The notes: generated by a model not told the origin, from the sequence alone. Numbered from the stretch's first letter, positions 7,668 to 17,138 are shown. The stretch is DNA of 64,000 nt from Hymenobacter aranciens (GCF_030580865.1 NZ_JAUQSY010000001.1:186001-250000); one strand, 5' to 3'. Numbers and translations are program-made.

Positions 7668-8966
7668 CTACTTTTTTTCCAGGCGGAGTGGCTGGCTGCC
7701 GTTCACGCGCACCAGATAAACTCCTGGGGCGAGGTTCTGCACCGGCAGGCGGCAGGTGGATTGCGCTGGTAGGCTACCCGCAGCCACCGTGCGCCCGAGC
7801 AGGTCGCATAGCGTCCAATGGCCTGTTAGCGGGCTGCCATCGGTAGTAGCTAGGGTAGCGTAGTCGTCGGCCGGATTAGGGTACAACCGAATGCCTGCCC
7901 GGGCGTTGCTTTGGGCTGGTTGCGTGGCTAGCAGCCGGTCCCAGTTGCGGAGGGCAAACCACAGTTGAATGTATTGTGGCGTATTGTTGTACGGAATAGC
8001 GTCGTTGGCGCTGCCAGCCCACACATAGTCTCCGGCGGATGTCACTCCTATTCCCGCAGTGCGCTGTCTGCCAATATAATACGCCAGCAGCGTGTCGCGG
8101 AGCAATAAGCCGTTACGGTCGAGCAAAAAGAACGTCAGGTTGTGAGTGGTGCCATTAAACCACGCTCCGGCGGCTAATAACCGACCCGAGGGCAATTCTA
8201 CTACGTGGCTCATTCCTTGCATGCTATTGCTACCGATGCGATGTGTCCGACTCCAGATGGTATCGCCCACGGGACTGAGCTTGGTAACAGCCCAGCCTGC
8301 GGCCAGTACATTGCCATCGGAGGCCGAGCATAGCTGCGAAGCCAGCTTGAGCGAGCCCAGTCGTTCCTGCTGGTAAGCGCCCGCTTCGCTGATGCCGACG
8401 AATTTATTTGGCGTTCCGCCGTAGTCAGATGTTAGTTGCAGGAGGTAGCCGCCCCTTACCGCCACCAGATTGAAGATAGACCCTGGTCGGCTGCTGCTGT
8501 ACGGCACTAGGCGCTGCCAGACTTGCCGGCCGGTAGAATCATACTTACAAATAGCCGGAATCGTATCAGCCCTGCTCCCACACACATACCCGCCGTCGTT
8601 GCCCAGCATCAGCGAGTTCAGACAGTCACCGATTTTGCGGCTCCACAGTGTGTCGCCGGTAGAGTTGAGCTGGGCCAAAATCCCCCAGGACCTATTAGGA
8701 TTACCACTGCTGAAGGCAGTGGCAGTAACGGCCAGATTGCCCCGCCGGTCCTCAACTACCCCGCGGGCGTAGAGCACCAGCGCCTGTGGAAATCGCAGAC
8801 GCCTCGTCCAAAGGGTGTCGCCCTGATAATTAATCTTGCTGCAATACAGGCTCGTAGGAGAAGGAGAGGCTGATTCGCCCACTAGTACAAATCCTCCGCG
8901 CACCGCCGTCATAAACTTGCCGGTTTCCTTGAAGCCCGGCGTAAATACCGCCCGCTCCCAGAGCAT
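7668..8966 (-). CDS. Type IX secretion C-terminal-signal protein, propeller-like; 5' end probably damaged
   Basis: The 432-residue frame has repeated GDTLW-R blades (GDTLWTRRL, GDTLWSRKI, GDTIWSRTH) that suggest a beta-propeller. It ends with a Por-type sorting domain: RLYPNPADDY about 80 residues from the end, then DLLGRTVAAG and LAPGVYLVRV. Such proteins cross the outer membrane through the type IX system after Sec export, so a signal peptide is needed, yet the ATG at 8966 gives none. A good signal peptide (KLILVLLA) lies upstream in another frame, and deleting one base of the CCC at 8985-8987 joins it to AHAQ just before this Met. The ATG position of that peptide reads CTG at 9015-9013. 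Confidence 0.75.
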   Translation of the reverse strand: MLWERAVFTPGFKETGKFMTAVRGGFVLVGESASPSPTSLYCSKINYQGDTLWTRRLRFPQALVLYARGVVEDRRGNLAVTATAFSSGNPNRSWGILAQLNSTGDTLWSRKIGDCLNSLMLGNDGGYVCGSRADTIPAICKYDSTGRQVWQRLVPYSSSRPGSIFNLVAVRGGYLLQLTSDYGGTPNKFVGISEAGAYQQERLGSLKLASQLCSASDGNVLAAGWAVTKLSPVGDTIWSRTHRIGSNSMQGMSHVVELPSGRLLAAGAWFNGTTHNLTFFLLDRNGLLLRDTLLAYYIGRQRTAGIGVTSAGDYVWAGSANDAIPYNNTPQYIQLWFALRNWDRLLATQPAQSNARAGIRLYPNPADDYATLATTDGSPLTGHWTLCDLLGRTVAAGSLPAQSTCRLPVQNLAPGVYLVRVNGSQPLRLEKK

Positions 8967-9198
8967 TTGGGCGTGGGCCGCCTGCCCTTGCCAACAGGAC
9001 CAGAATAAGTTTCAGAACGGAAGCACGGCGGTAGAAAAAAAATATCCTAGCTGACGAAGAAAAGCAAAATCAGCCCGATATAGGTGGTTAGCGGGATAAT
9101 TGCGGCATTGAACAACTGGGCTTCGGATAGCCAAAACCTGGAAAATGCAGTTATTTGTCCTGGATATTGCCCCTTGACTTCTCCCACATTCCAATCCA
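8967..9198. other. Gap holding the displaced signal-peptide remnant
   Basis: No intact gene is seen. On the minus strand the region from 9015 down to 8967 encodes a hydrophobic signal-peptide-like stretch out of frame with the gene at 7668-8966. A run of eight A residues lies at about 9037-9044. The rest looks like a spacer and promoter region for the two divergent genes. Confidence 0.5.
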
Positions 9199-9981
9199 AT
9201 GCAGTCCCACGAAATTGACTACCGCATCCTCGGCAACGACATTCAGGTGCTCGAGGTAGAGCTCGACCCCAACGAAACGGTGATTGCCGAAGCCGGTGCT
9301 ATGGTGTACATGGAAGAAGGCATCGCCTTCGAAACCAAGATGGGCGATGGCTCGGAGCCCGACCAGGGATTTATGGGTAAGCTGTTTTCGGCGGGCTCGC
9401 GCCTGCTCACCGGCGAGTCGCTGTTTATGACGCACTTCACGCACCGGGGCGGCTATGGCAAAAGCCGGGTCGGCTTTTCGGCCCCTTACCCCGGCACCAT
9501 CATTCCCATTAACCTAGCCGATAAGCCCAACGGCCTCATCGTGCAGAAAGATGGATTTCTGGCGGCGGCACGCGGCACCAAAATCAGCATTCACTTCAAC
9601 CAGAAGCTCGGGGTAGGCCTGTTTGGCGGCGAAGGCTTTATTCTGCAGAAGCTCACTGGCGACGGCAAAGCCTTCATTCACGCTGGCGGCACCATCATCG
9701 AAAAACAGCTCAACAACGAGTTGCTGCGTGTCGATACCGGCTGCGTGGTAGCCTTCGAGCCGGGTATTGATTTCAGCGTGGCGCGGGCCGGCGGCCTCAA
9801 ATCAATGATTTTCGGCGGCGAAGGGCTGCTGCTGGCCACGCTGCGCGGCACCGGCCGCGTGTGGCTGCAATCGATGCCCGTGAAGAAGCTCATTCAGGCG
9901 CTGGCGCCCGGCGGCGGCAACGCCCGCAAAGAAAGCGGCGGCGTATTCAGTGGGGTATTGGGCGGCTTGCTGGACGAATAA
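9199..9981 (+). CDS. AIM24 / TIGR00266 family protein
   Basis: The 260-residue product matches the AIM24 family, named after a yeast mitochondrial biogenesis protein and common in bacteria as a cytoplasmic beta-rich protein of unknown biochemistry. Characteristic segments are [16 protein letters not shown] near residue 30 (here [15 protein letters not shown]), [20 protein letters not shown], and the glycine-rich repeats [20 protein letters not shown] and [20 protein letters not shown]. The C-terminus is a Gly-rich tail. No signal peptide. A single gene, convergent with the small membrane protein at 10018. Confidence 0.9.
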   Translation: MQSHEIDYRILGNDIQVLEVELDPNETVIAEAGAMVYMEEGIAFETKMGDGSEPDQGFMGKLFSAGSRLLTGESLFMTHFTHRGGYGKSRVGFSAPYPGTIIPINLADKPNGLIVQKDGFLAAARGTKISIHFNQKLGVGLFGGEGFILQKLTGDGKAFIHAGGTIIEKQLNNELLRVDTGCVVAFEPGIDFSVARAGGLKSMIFGGEGLLLATLRGTGRVWLQSMPVKKLIQALAPGGGNARKESGGVFSGVLGGLLDE

Positions 9982-10017
9982 CCTGCAACACCTCAGCCCG
10001 TAGCAGAAGCCAGACGA

Positions 10018-10242
10018 TTACTGGGCTCCCAACGCCGTTGGGGGGTCCATGGCCATCTGGCTTTTGCCGATGTCCTTGAATATAAGTGCAAGGGCCACGA
10101 TAAGTGCCACCACCATCACGGCCAGCAGGCGGAGCAGCATCTTACCATCCTTTTTATCGCCTTCGAGCTTGGCTGCTTCACGGCGGCGGCGCGACTTGTA
10201 GGGGCGCCGGTACGGAGATTCCTTAGTAGTAGTGGTGGGCAC
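10018..10242 (-). CDS. Small single-pass membrane protein, hypothetical
   Basis: A 74-residue protein: a basic cytoplasmic N-terminus (RRPYKSRRRREAAK, residues about 12-25), one membrane segment of about 20 residues (LLRLLAVMVVALIVALALIF), then a short polar tail. The positive-inside rule puts the N-terminus in the cytoplasm. No family is recognised. The 179 bases upstream are AT-rich and contain no other gene. Confidence 0.6.
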   Translation of the reverse strand: MPTTTTKESPYRRPYKSRRRREAAKLEGDKKDGKMLLRLLAVMVVALIVALALIFKDIGKSQMAMDPPTALGAQ

Positions 10243-10421
10243 GAGTGAAAACGAGGGTGGGAGGAAAATGGAGAGCGTGGAAAATTGCAGTAATAATAGC
10301 TAAGTTAACGAAAGATTAAGAAAAAAATTAGCCTAAAAAACTTCTTTGCCCCATCAACGTGACCGATTTGCCGACGAATGGACGAGTGGGACCTGCTTAG
10401 CGGTAGAGTTGTACTTACGGG

Positions 10422-11957
10422 TTATACGAAGTTGGCGGATTGTGCCAGCACCGCCTCCAGCACTTCGCGCGAGTTGAGCAGGCGGGGCACCTTGTGCTGG
10501 CCCCCCAGCTTGCCCTGGCCCGCCAGCCAGGTTTCGAAGGTGCCAGGGGGCACCAGGCGCACCAGGGGAGGGGCCAAGGCCAGGTCGCGGTGGCGCTTGG
10601 CAGCGTAGTCGGAGTTAACGGTTTGCAGGTGGCGGTCCAGCGCCTGGGCGAAGGCGGCCACATCAGCTGGCGGCGTCAGAAATTCGATGGCCCACTCGTG
10701 CCCCCCCCGCGACGCACCATCATCGGCGGCAAACCAGACCGGGGCTGCCGTGAAATCGCGGACCGTGGCACCCGTAGCGTTGCTGGCCGCCGCCAGCGCT
10801 GCTTCGGCATTTTCAATTACCACTTCCTCGCCAAAAGCATTGAGAAAGTGCTTGGTGCGCCCCGTGATGCGAATGCGGAACGGCGCCAGCGAGGTAAATC
10901 GCACCGTGTCGCCCACCAGGTAGCGCCACAGGCCCGCATTGGTGCTGATGATGAGGGCGTAATGCTGGCCCAGCTGCACGTCGCGCAGCGGCAGCGGGCG
11001 CGGGTCGGGGCTGGCCCACTGGTCGGCGGGCAGAAACTCGTAGTAAATCCCGTGGTCGAGCAGCAGCAGCAGGTCTTCGCTATCGGGTTGGTCCTGAATG
11101 GCAAAATAACCTTCCGAGGCATTGTAGATTTCAAGGTAGCGCATCTGCGGCCCGGGAATAAGCTGATGGAACAGCTCGCGGTACGGCCCGAATGCCACCG
11201 CGCCGTGCAAAAACAGCCGCAAGTGCGGCCACACCTGCCCGATATGCTCGGCCCCGGCCAGGGCCGTCACGCGACGCAGCAGCACTATCATCCAGGTGGG
11301 TACGCCGGCCAGGGTGCGCACGTCCTGCCGCAGCACGTGCCGGGCAATGCGCTCGATTTTTTCTTCCCACTCGTTCAGCAGGGCCAGCTCCAGCGAAGGC
11401 GTCCGCAGCTGCTCGGCCCACCACGGCAGCTGCGCCATGATGACGGCCGACACGTCGCCTGCCCGCGAGCTGGGTTCGTCGGGGCGGAAGGGATTGGGCG
11501 TGTGGCTGCCGCCCAGCGACAGCGTTTTGCCGGCCAGCAGCCGCTGCTGCGGGTAGAGGTGCGTGGCCAGCGCCAGCATGTCGCGCCCGGCGCGGTAGTG
11601 GCCCTGCTGCAAAGCCTCGGGGGTGACGGGGATAAACTTGCTGCGGGCGTTGGTAGTGCCGCTCGACTTGGCAAACCAGCCGGGCCGGCCGGGCCATAGC
11701 ACGTCGGACGCGCCGCGCAGCACGCGCTCCAGCTCGGGGTACAGCTGCTCGTAGGTGCTCACCGGCACCCGTTGGGCAAAGTCAGCGGCTGTGGGCCGTT
11801 CGCCGAAGCCATAGCGCCGGCCCCACTCGGTGCGGCGGGCGCGTTGCAGCAGGTGTTTTAAGGTGCTTTCCTGAAGCTCAATACCGTGCTCGCGGATGTG
11901 CTTCAGCCGCCGCAGGCTGCTGACCTGGACGGCGGCCGCAAGAAGCAAATCGAACAT
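10422..11957 (-). CDS. GH3 auxin-responsive promoter family protein (acyl-adenylating enzyme)
   Basis: The 511-residue product belongs to the GH3 family of the ANL adenylating superfamily; plant members join amino acids to jasmonate or auxin. The ATP-binding loop is SSGTTNARSKFIPVT near residue 95, and later motifs include EIYNASEGYFAIQD and RITGRTKHFLNAFGEEV. The frame is open to 12110, but the ATG at 11957 begins the conserved MFDLLLAAAVQ and the extra codons come from repeat DNA, so 11957 is chosen. It lies downstream of lptB on the same strand, a pairing conserved in Bacteroidota. The bacterial substrate is unknown. Confidence 0.88.
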   Translation of the reverse strand: MFDLLLAAAVQVSSLRRLKHIREHGIELQESTLKHLLQRARRTEWGRRYGFGERPTAADFAQRVPVSTYEQLYPELERVLRGASDVLWPGRPGWFAKSSGTTNARSKFIPVTPEALQQGHYRAGRDMLALATHLYPQQRLLAGKTLSLGGSHTPNPFRPDEPSSRAGDVSAVIMAQLPWWAEQLRTPSLELALLNEWEEKIERIARHVLRQDVRTLAGVPTWMIVLLRRVTALAGAEHIGQVWPHLRLFLHGAVAFGPYRELFHQLIPGPQMRYLEIYNASEGYFAIQDQPDSEDLLLLLDHGIYYEFLPADQWASPDPRPLPLRDVQLGQHYALIISTNAGLWRYLVGDTVRFTSLAPFRIRITGRTKHFLNAFGEEVVIENAEAALAAASNATGATVRDFTAAPVWFAADDGASRGGHEWAIEFLTPPADVAAFAQALDRHLQTVNSDYAAKRHRDLALAPPLVRLVPPGTFETWLAGQGKLGGQHKVPRLLNSREVLEAVLAQSANFV

Positions 11958-11977
11958 GAAGCAAAAATAAAGCGGGA

Positions 11978-12163
11978 AGAACAACTCCCCTCCCTGGGAA
12001 GGAGGGGATGTTTCAGCGAAGCTGAAACGGGGGGGGAAGTCGGCAGGGCTTTCGCGCCGGTGAAGAATCAGTATTGCAAGCGGCGCTAACGGCGCGACCG
12101 GGCCAACCACCCCCGTTCTCGCTGCGCGAAAACATCCCCTCCTTTTCTAAGGAAGGGAGTTCG
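11978..12163. repeat. Inverted pair of CTCCCTCC..GGAGGGGATGTTT repeats
   Basis: Two copies face each other: 11978-12037 and 12108-12163. Each has a small internal hairpin (CTCCC/GGGAG-type), then GGAGGGGATGTTT, a second dyad (TTTCAGCGAAGCTGAAA in the left copy) and a run of G. They lie between lptB and the GH3 gene in the same operon. Confidence 0.7.
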
Positions 12164-12165
12164 TT

Positions 12166-12900
12166 CTACTTGAGGCTGCGCTTCAGCTCGAAGTTTTTGC
12201 CCAGGTACACGCGGCGCACGGTTTCGTCGCCGGCCAGGTCTTCGGCGGTGCCGGCTTTCAGGAGCTTGCCTTCGAAGAGCAGGTAGGCCCGGTCCACGAT
12301 TTCGAGGGTCTTCTGCACGTCGTGGTCGGTGATGAGCACGCCGATGTTGCGAGCTTTGAGGCGGTAAATAATGCCCTGAATTTCTTCGGTAGCAATGGGG
12401 TCGACGCCCGCGAAGGGCTCATCGAGCAGCACAAACTTGGGGTCCACGGCCAGGGCGCGGGCTATTTCGGTGCGCCGCCGCTCGCCGCCGCTCAGCACTT
12501 TGCCCAGGTTTTTGCGCACGTGGGTGAGGCTGAATTCGTTCAGCAACTCCTCTACTTTGTCTTTCCAGCTGGCTTTGGGCAGGTTGGAGAGCTGCAGCAC
12601 GGCCAGAATATTTTCCTCCACGCTCAGGTCGCGGAACACGGAGGCTTCCTGGGCCAGGTAGCCCACACCGCGCCGCGCGCGCTGATAGATGGGCATTTTG
12701 GTAATTTCTTCCTGGTCGAGAAATATCTGGCCGCCATTGGGCTTCACCATGCCCACCATCATGTAGAAACAGGTGGTTTTGCCGGCGCCGTTGGGCCCGA
12801 GCAAACCCACAATTTCGCCCTGTTCTACGGTCACCGACATGTCGTTGACGACGGTGCGGGCTTTGTATTTCTTAATGAGGTGTTCGGCGCGAAGAATCAT
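12166..12900 (-). CDS. lptB: LPS export ABC transporter ATP-binding protein
   Basis: The 244-residue ATPase powers the LptBFGC machine that lifts lipopolysaccharide from the inner membrane. Walker A is GPNGAGKTT (residues 35-43), the Q-loop is in [19 protein letters not shown], the signature LSGGERRR is near 138, Walker [14 protein letters not shown] near 157-169 and the switch His is in LITDHDVQ. The Q-loop and FAGVDP wording is typical of LptB rather than of branched-chain amino acid transporters. The GH3 gene follows on the same strand. The promoter overlaps the start (12905-12912). Confidence 0.95.
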   Translation of the reverse strand: MILRAEHLIKKYKARTVVNDMSVTVEQGEIVGLLGPNGAGKTTCFYMMVGMVKPNGGQIFLDQEEITKMPIYQRARRGVGYLAQEASVFRDLSVEENILAVLQLSNLPKASWKDKVEELLNEFSLTHVRKNLGKVLSGGERRRTEIARALAVDPKFVLLDEPFAGVDPIATEEIQGIIYRLKARNIGVLITDHDVQKTLEIVDRAYLLFEGKLLKAGTAEDLAGDETVRRVYLGKNFELKRSLK

Positions 12901-12904
12901 GCAA

Positions 12905-12912
12905 CAAAGGTA
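12905..12912 (-). promoter_or_regulatory. -7 element of lptB, 4 bases before the ATG
   Basis: The minus strand reads TACCTTTG, TTGC, ATG. This is an exact TAnnTTTG with the same 4-base gap seen for gltX, the Fur-family gene and the TonB-domain gene. Confidence 0.55.
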
Positions 12913-13088
12913 AGAAGACAGGGGAGGGCGTCGGACGCTGGTGCGGCTGGGTGGGTGTTTAACGCAGTTTGCCCCGAAATTCTTGCCAATTACAAAAAAT
13001 ACTCGGCTTGCCTACTATCTCGGCTTGAAAATTTCCGCTACTTTTAGGCCACCAAAACCAACCCACTCAACCCTTCTTCTTTTTCAGT

Positions 13089-14393
13089 ATGACGGTAAAA
13101 TCATTACTTCTTGCGGGCGGCGCGTTCCTCGGCGGAACGTCGGGCGCCTTGGCGAGTGGCTTTCAGGTCTATCTGCCCAGCCAGCAAAGCATTGGTATGG
13201 GCGGCGTGGGCGTCGGCCTGTCGATGGAGCAAGCCGCTCAGTTTATGAACCCCGGGGCCATGGCCATGCTGCGCCAGAACGGCGTGCAGGTAGGCGCCAG
13301 CGCCACGTTTGCCCGGTCGGCGTTTCGCTCGGCCAATGGCGGCGAGCAACGCGAGCTGCAAAACACGGTCGTGACGCCCTTTAACGTGTATGCCAGCTTC
13401 GGCCCCAAGGAGGGCAAGTGGCGCGCTGGCGTGTCGGTGTACACGCCCTACGGCTCGCAGCTGAAGTACGCCGACGGCTGGGAAGGCCGCTTTTCCCTCA
13501 CCGAAATCACCCTGCAGTCGGTGTACGTACAGCCTACGTTCAGCTATGCCATCACTGATAAGCTCAGCATAGGTGCCGGGCTCATGATTCTGGCCTACGG
13601 CTCAGTGAACCTGCAACGTGATATTGCCCTGCCCTCGCCTTACCCTGAAGGCCATATTACCCTCGACGGTACCACCGAAACCGCCTTTGGGGTGAATGCC
13701 GGCATCTTCTTCAAGCCTTCGGATAAACTGAGCGTGGGTGTGAGCTACCGTTCTAAAATTGACGCTAAAGCCAAAGGTGGCGACGTGACGGTAACCGGCC
13801 TGCCAGACCCCAACACTACTATCACAGGAGCATTACTAGCGCCGCGCTTTGTGGGCAATAAGTTCGATGCCACACTGCCGCTGCCGGCCTCGGTCAACAT
13901 CGGCCTCGGTATCATGCCCAACGACAAGCTGACCATCGGCCTGGACGTGAACTGGACGCAGTGGAGCGAATACCGGGCACTGCGCTTCGACTTCACGAAA
14001 GACGGCGCCCCGGCTTCAGTGGGTGATTTGACGCGCACGTTCTCCGAATCGAAGCGCAACTACGAAGACGCCCTGACGTTCCGCCTCGGTGGCCAGTACA
14101 AGGTGACCGACAAGCTGGCCCTGCGCTTGGGCGGTGCCTACGACATGACCCCGGTGAAAGACGGCTATGTGACGCCCGAAACCCCCGATAATGACCGTAT
14201 TATCGGCACGGCCGGTATCGGCTACGACATCACCGAAAATCTCGGCGTGGATGCCTCGTTCATGTTCCAGGCCATTCTGAAGCGCACCCAAACGGAGGCC
14301 CAGCTGCTCGACAACGGCACCACCGACCGCGTGGCCGGAACCTACCGCACCAACATCAGCATTCCCGGCATCGGGGTGCGCTACAATTTCTAG
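13089..14393 (+). CDS. OmpP1/FadL family outer membrane transporter
   Basis: The 434-residue product has a cleavable signal peptide ending near GALA, followed by SGFQVYLPSQQSIGMGGVGV, the family N-terminal hatch region. The rest alternates as expected for a 14-strand beta-barrel and ends in an aromatic C-terminal residue (GVRYNF). FadL-type proteins move long-chain fatty acids and other hydrophobic compounds across the outer membrane. The SGNH lipoprotein gene starts 34 bases downstream, and the two probably form an operon for uptake and hydrolysis of a lipidic substrate (inference). Confidence 0.9.
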   Translation: MTVKSLLLAGGAFLGGTSGALASGFQVYLPSQQSIGMGGVGVGLSMEQAAQFMNPGAMAMLRQNGVQVGASATFARSAFRSANGGEQRELQNTVVTPFNVYASFGPKEGKWRAGVSVYTPYGSQLKYADGWEGRFSLTEITLQSVYVQPTFSYAITDKLSIGAGLMILAYGSVNLQRDIALPSPYPEGHITLDGTTETAFGVNAGIFFKPSDKLSVGVSYRSKIDAKAKGGDVTVTGLPDPNTTITGALLAPRFVGNKFDATLPLPASVNIGLGIMPNDKLTIGLDVNWTQWSEYRALRFDFTKDGAPASVGDLTRTFSESKRNYEDALTFRLGGQYKVTDKLALRLGGAYDMTPVKDGYVTPETPDNDRIIGTAGIGYDITENLGVDASFMFQAILKRTQTEAQLLDNGTTDRVAGTYRTNISIPGIGVRYNF

Positions 14394-14426
14394 GCATTTT
14401 CCCACCCGACCCAAGCTTTCGTTTAT

Positions 14427-15866
14427 ATGAAACCTGTTTTTAACTACGCTGCCGCGGCGCTGGGCCTGATGGGCCTGGGACTCACCAGCTGCCAGCCCGA
14501 CATCGACGACCCGAAATCGAGCGCCGGGCAAGCTGACTTTACCACCTACCTCGCCGTGGGCAACTCGCTCACCGCGGGCTTCAGCGACAATGGCCTGTAC
14601 CTGGAAGGCCAGCAAAACTCTTACCCGTCCATTCTGGCCCAGCAGTTTGCCAAAGTAGGCGGCGGCGCCTTCGTGCAGCCGCTGTTTCCGGCGGCTAACT
14701 CTAACGGCAGCGGCTACCTCAGTATCACGGGCTTCAGCACCAGCGGCACTCCTACGCTGGGGCCGGTGGCTCCTAATGCCGGAGTTGGTATTGGGGCCGA
14801 CAACAGCACCCCGCTGCTGGTGAAATATACCGGCACCGACAACCAGAACCTCGGCGTGCCAGGCATTCGGGTGGCCGATGTCACTACGCCCGGCTATGGC
14901 TACAACAACCCCTCGGGTTTCAATCCATACTTCGAGCGCCTGCTGGCTGGGCCGAGCGCCCTCTTCTCGTACCAGCAATACGTGGAGGAGCGGGTGACGA
15001 CGCTGAAGCCGACCTTCTTCACCAACTGGCTGGGCAATAACGACGTGCTGGGCTATGCCACCTCGGGCGGCACCGCTCCACTGACCGGAGTAGCCCTGTT
15101 CACCACCAAATACACCGCTATTACCGATGTGCTGACTGCCGGCGGGGCTAAAGGCCTCTTGGCCACCATCCCCAACGTGGTAAACGTTCCGTTCTTTACT
15201 ACGGTGCCGACGGCCAACGTAATAGGCCTCATTAATAACACGCCCATTCCGACGGCCTTAGAGCCGGCCATCAAAGCTGCGCTGGGTTTGCCTCAATCCT
15301 CACCTCTGCCCACAGGCTTGCGGTTTGGCTTCTACATCACTACCGGCACTGGTGCCAAACGACTGGCTACCAGCAGCGACCTGTTGCTACTGACTGCTCA
15401 GGCGGCCATCAACGTGCCGTCAACCAACCCCCTGCAGCCATTCCCTTCAGGGGTAGGCCTGGAAATACCCGGGGCGCCGGCTGCTACTGCAGCGCAATTG
15501 GCGGCTACGTCCAATGCTTTGGACAGCAGATTTGTGCTGGATGCTGCTGAGGTGACGAGCGTGCAGAACCGCACTGCAGAGCTCAACACCGTCATCACCA
15601 ACGTGGCCAATCAGAAAGGCCTGGCCTTGTTCGACTCCAACACTTTCTTCCGGGGTGTAGCCACCAACGGGCTGGTGATAAACGGCGTGAATAACACCGC
15701 CGCCTTCGTGTCCGGCAACCTCTTCTCGCTCGACGGGGTGCACCCCACGCCGCGCGGCTACGCCGTGATAGCCAATGAGATGATTAAGGCCATCAATGCC
15801 AAGTACGGTGCGGCCGTGCCCGGCGTCGACGCCACGGCTTACCGGGGCGTACGATTCCCGCAGTAA
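14427..15866 (+). CDS. SGNH/GDSL hydrolase family lipoprotein
   Basis: A 479-residue lipoprotein (lipobox GLTSC, then acidic residues). Block I is YLAVGNSLTAGF, where the nucleophile Ser sits in GNSLTAG rather than GDSL. The GNND oxyanion segment is near residue 205 (NWLGNNDVLG). The catalytic Asp and His are in LFSLDGVHPTPRGYAVIA near the C-terminus. All catalytic blocks are present, so it should be an active esterase or lipase at the envelope. It follows a FadL porin by 34 bases. Confidence 0.88.
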   Translation: MKPVFNYAAAALGLMGLGLTSCQPDIDDPKSSAGQADFTTYLAVGNSLTAGFSDNGLYLEGQQNSYPSILAQQFAKVGGGAFVQPLFPAANSNGSGYLSITGFSTSGTPTLGPVAPNAGVGIGADNSTPLLVKYTGTDNQNLGVPGIRVADVTTPGYGYNNPSGFNPYFERLLAGPSALFSYQQYVEERVTTLKPTFFTNWLGNNDVLGYATSGGTAPLTGVALFTTKYTAITDVLTAGGAKGLLATIPNVVNVPFFTTVPTANVIGLINNTPIPTALEPAIKAALGLPQSSPLPTGLRFGFYITTGTGAKRLATSSDLLLLTAQAAINVPSTNPLQPFPSGVGLEIPGAPAATAAQLAATSNALDSRFVLDAAEVTSVQNRTAELNTVITNVANQKGLALFDSNTFFRGVATNGLVINGVNNTAAFVSGNLFSLDGVHPTPRGYAVIANEMIKAINAKYGAAVPGVDATAYRGVRFPQ

Positions 15867-15893
15867 GCTGCGGCGCGCTTAAAATTGCTGATG

Positions 15894-15926
15894 AATGCCC
15901 TGGTCTGCGGACCGGGGCATTTTTTA
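15894..15926 (+). terminator. Terminator after the SGNH lipoprotein gene
   Basis: AATGCCC..GGTC, loop TGC, GGACC-GGGGCATT, then TTTTT. Confidence 0.75.
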
Positions 15927-16003
15927 TGCCCAGCCAGCCAATCTGGCGACAGGAGCTATATTTAGGCTGTGCAACTCTCTCTCCAACTTCCATTCGCCTG
16001 GTT

Positions 16004-16474
16004 ATGAAACTCCGCTTTTCTGTTTCCCGTGCCGCCACGCTGCTGTTGCTGGGGGCTACATCGGCCCTCACTGCCTGTGAAGACGTGGCCGAAAACCCCG
16101 CTCCCAACACCAAAACCCAGCTCCTGACCGCCGACCCCTGGCACATCACCACTTACACCCGCAGCACGGGCGGCGGCACGGCCACCAACTACCTGGCCAC
16201 GGCATTTCCGCGCAGCTGCGAGCGCGACGACCGCTACACCTTCAAAACTAATGGTGTGCAGGAGCGCACCGAAGGCCCTGCCGCCTGCGGCGGTGGCAAT
16301 TCTTCGACCGTGGTGGGCACCTACCCCTGGAATTTCAACAGCAGCCAGACGCAGCTCACGCTTGGCGGCACTACGTTCGAGCTGGTGCAGCTCACCGAAA
16401 GCAGCCTGCAATTGCGCTCCACGCACACCAGCAGCGGCGTTGCCATCGTCGAGACCGTAACTTATGCCAATTAG
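16004..16474 (+). CDS. Small lipoprotein, lipocalin-like paralogue 1
   Basis: A 156-residue lipoprotein (lipobox ALTAC) and the first of four tandem relatives. The shared pattern is LLT-x-x-W near the N-terminus, a conserved C-x-x-DD-x-(Y/F)-x-F motif (CERDDRYTFK), a second Cys (PAACGG), then G-x-(Y/W)-x-F with amphipathic strands, resembling the short lipocalin-like lipoproteins of Bacteroidota. The frame is open to 15926, but the ATG at 16004 begins the signal peptide. Two conserved Cys could form a disulfide. Ligand unknown. Confidence 0.75.
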   Translation: MKLRFSVSRAATLLLLGATSALTACEDVAENPAPNTKTQLLTADPWHITTYTRSTGGGTATNYLATAFPRSCERDDRYTFKTNGVQERTEGPAACGGGNSSTVVGTYPWNFNSSQTQLTLGGTTFELVQLTESSLQLRSTHTSSGVAIVETVTYAN

Positions 16475-16487
16475 CGGCAGCGAGTTA

Positions 16488-16519
16488 TTGGCAATTATGA
16501 GAAATTGAGGTTAGCTTTG
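16488..16519 (+). promoter_or_regulatory. Promoter of lipoprotein paralogue 2
   Basis: TTG at 16488-16490, a 21-base gap, then TAGCTTTG at 16512-16519. This matches the Bacteroidota -33/-7 arrangement and lies 29 bases before the ATG. Confidence 0.6.
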
Positions 16520-16548
16520 TTTATTCGAAACCACCCACTTGTTTCCCC

Positions 16549-17004
16549 ATGAAAACGTTTTCCACTTATCTGGTACTGGCCACGCTCGGCCTGACCGCCG
16601 TAGGCTGCAGCGACGACAGCGATGACGCCGCCCCCAGCAAAACCACGTTGCTGACGGCTAAAAGCTGGCGCCCGACGGCCATCACCGTGGCTGGCACCAA
16701 CTACATCGACTTCCTCCTGGCCGAACCCTGCGACAAAGACGACTTCATCACCTTCAAAGCCGACAAAACGGCGGTGTATGATGAAGGCGCTGATAAGTGC
16801 GATACCGCTAGCCCTCAGACCTCAACCGGGAGCTGGGAATTCACCAACAGCGAGGCCAAGCTGAAGCTGACCGACCCGAGTGGCGAGGTGATTGAAGGAG
16901 ATATTCTGACCTTGAATAGCACGACGTTAAGCGTCCGCTCTTCGCAGGACCTGCTGGGCACGGGTACGCTCGTGCCGGTAGATTTTACCTTTACGGCGAA
17001 GTAG
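16549..17004 (+). CDS. Small lipoprotein, lipocalin-like paralogue 2
   Basis: A 151-residue lipoprotein (lipobox AVGC, then the very acidic SDDSDDAA, which can act as a surface-export signal). It has LLTAKSWRPTA, CDKDDFITFKADKTAVYDEG, DKCDTA and TGSWEFTNSEAKL, so it lines up closely with its neighbours at 16004 and 17770. It has its own promoter and terminator, so each copy appears to be a separate transcription unit. Function unknown. Confidence 0.78.
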   Translation: MKTFSTYLVLATLGLTAVGCSDDSDDAAPSKTTLLTAKSWRPTAITVAGTNYIDFLLAEPCDKDDFITFKADKTAVYDEGADKCDTASPQTSTGSWEFTNSEAKLKLTDPSGEVIEGDILTLNSTTLSVRSSQDLLGTGTLVPVDFTFTAK

Positions 17005-17026
17005 ATACGGCCAATCGCTACAACCG

Positions 17027-17056
17027 AAAGGCAGTCCTGACAGGGCTGCCTTTTTT
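17027..17056 (+). terminator. Terminator of lipoprotein paralogue 2
   Basis: AAAGGCAG-CCTGACAGG-CTGCCTTTTTT. Confidence 0.8.
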
Positions 17057-17138
17057 GGCGAAACAGCTTGCTAATTTGCTGAAAAACATGTAAACTTGCT
17101 TTACCACGCCGCAGTAGAGCGAGGCGAGCCGACGCGCT

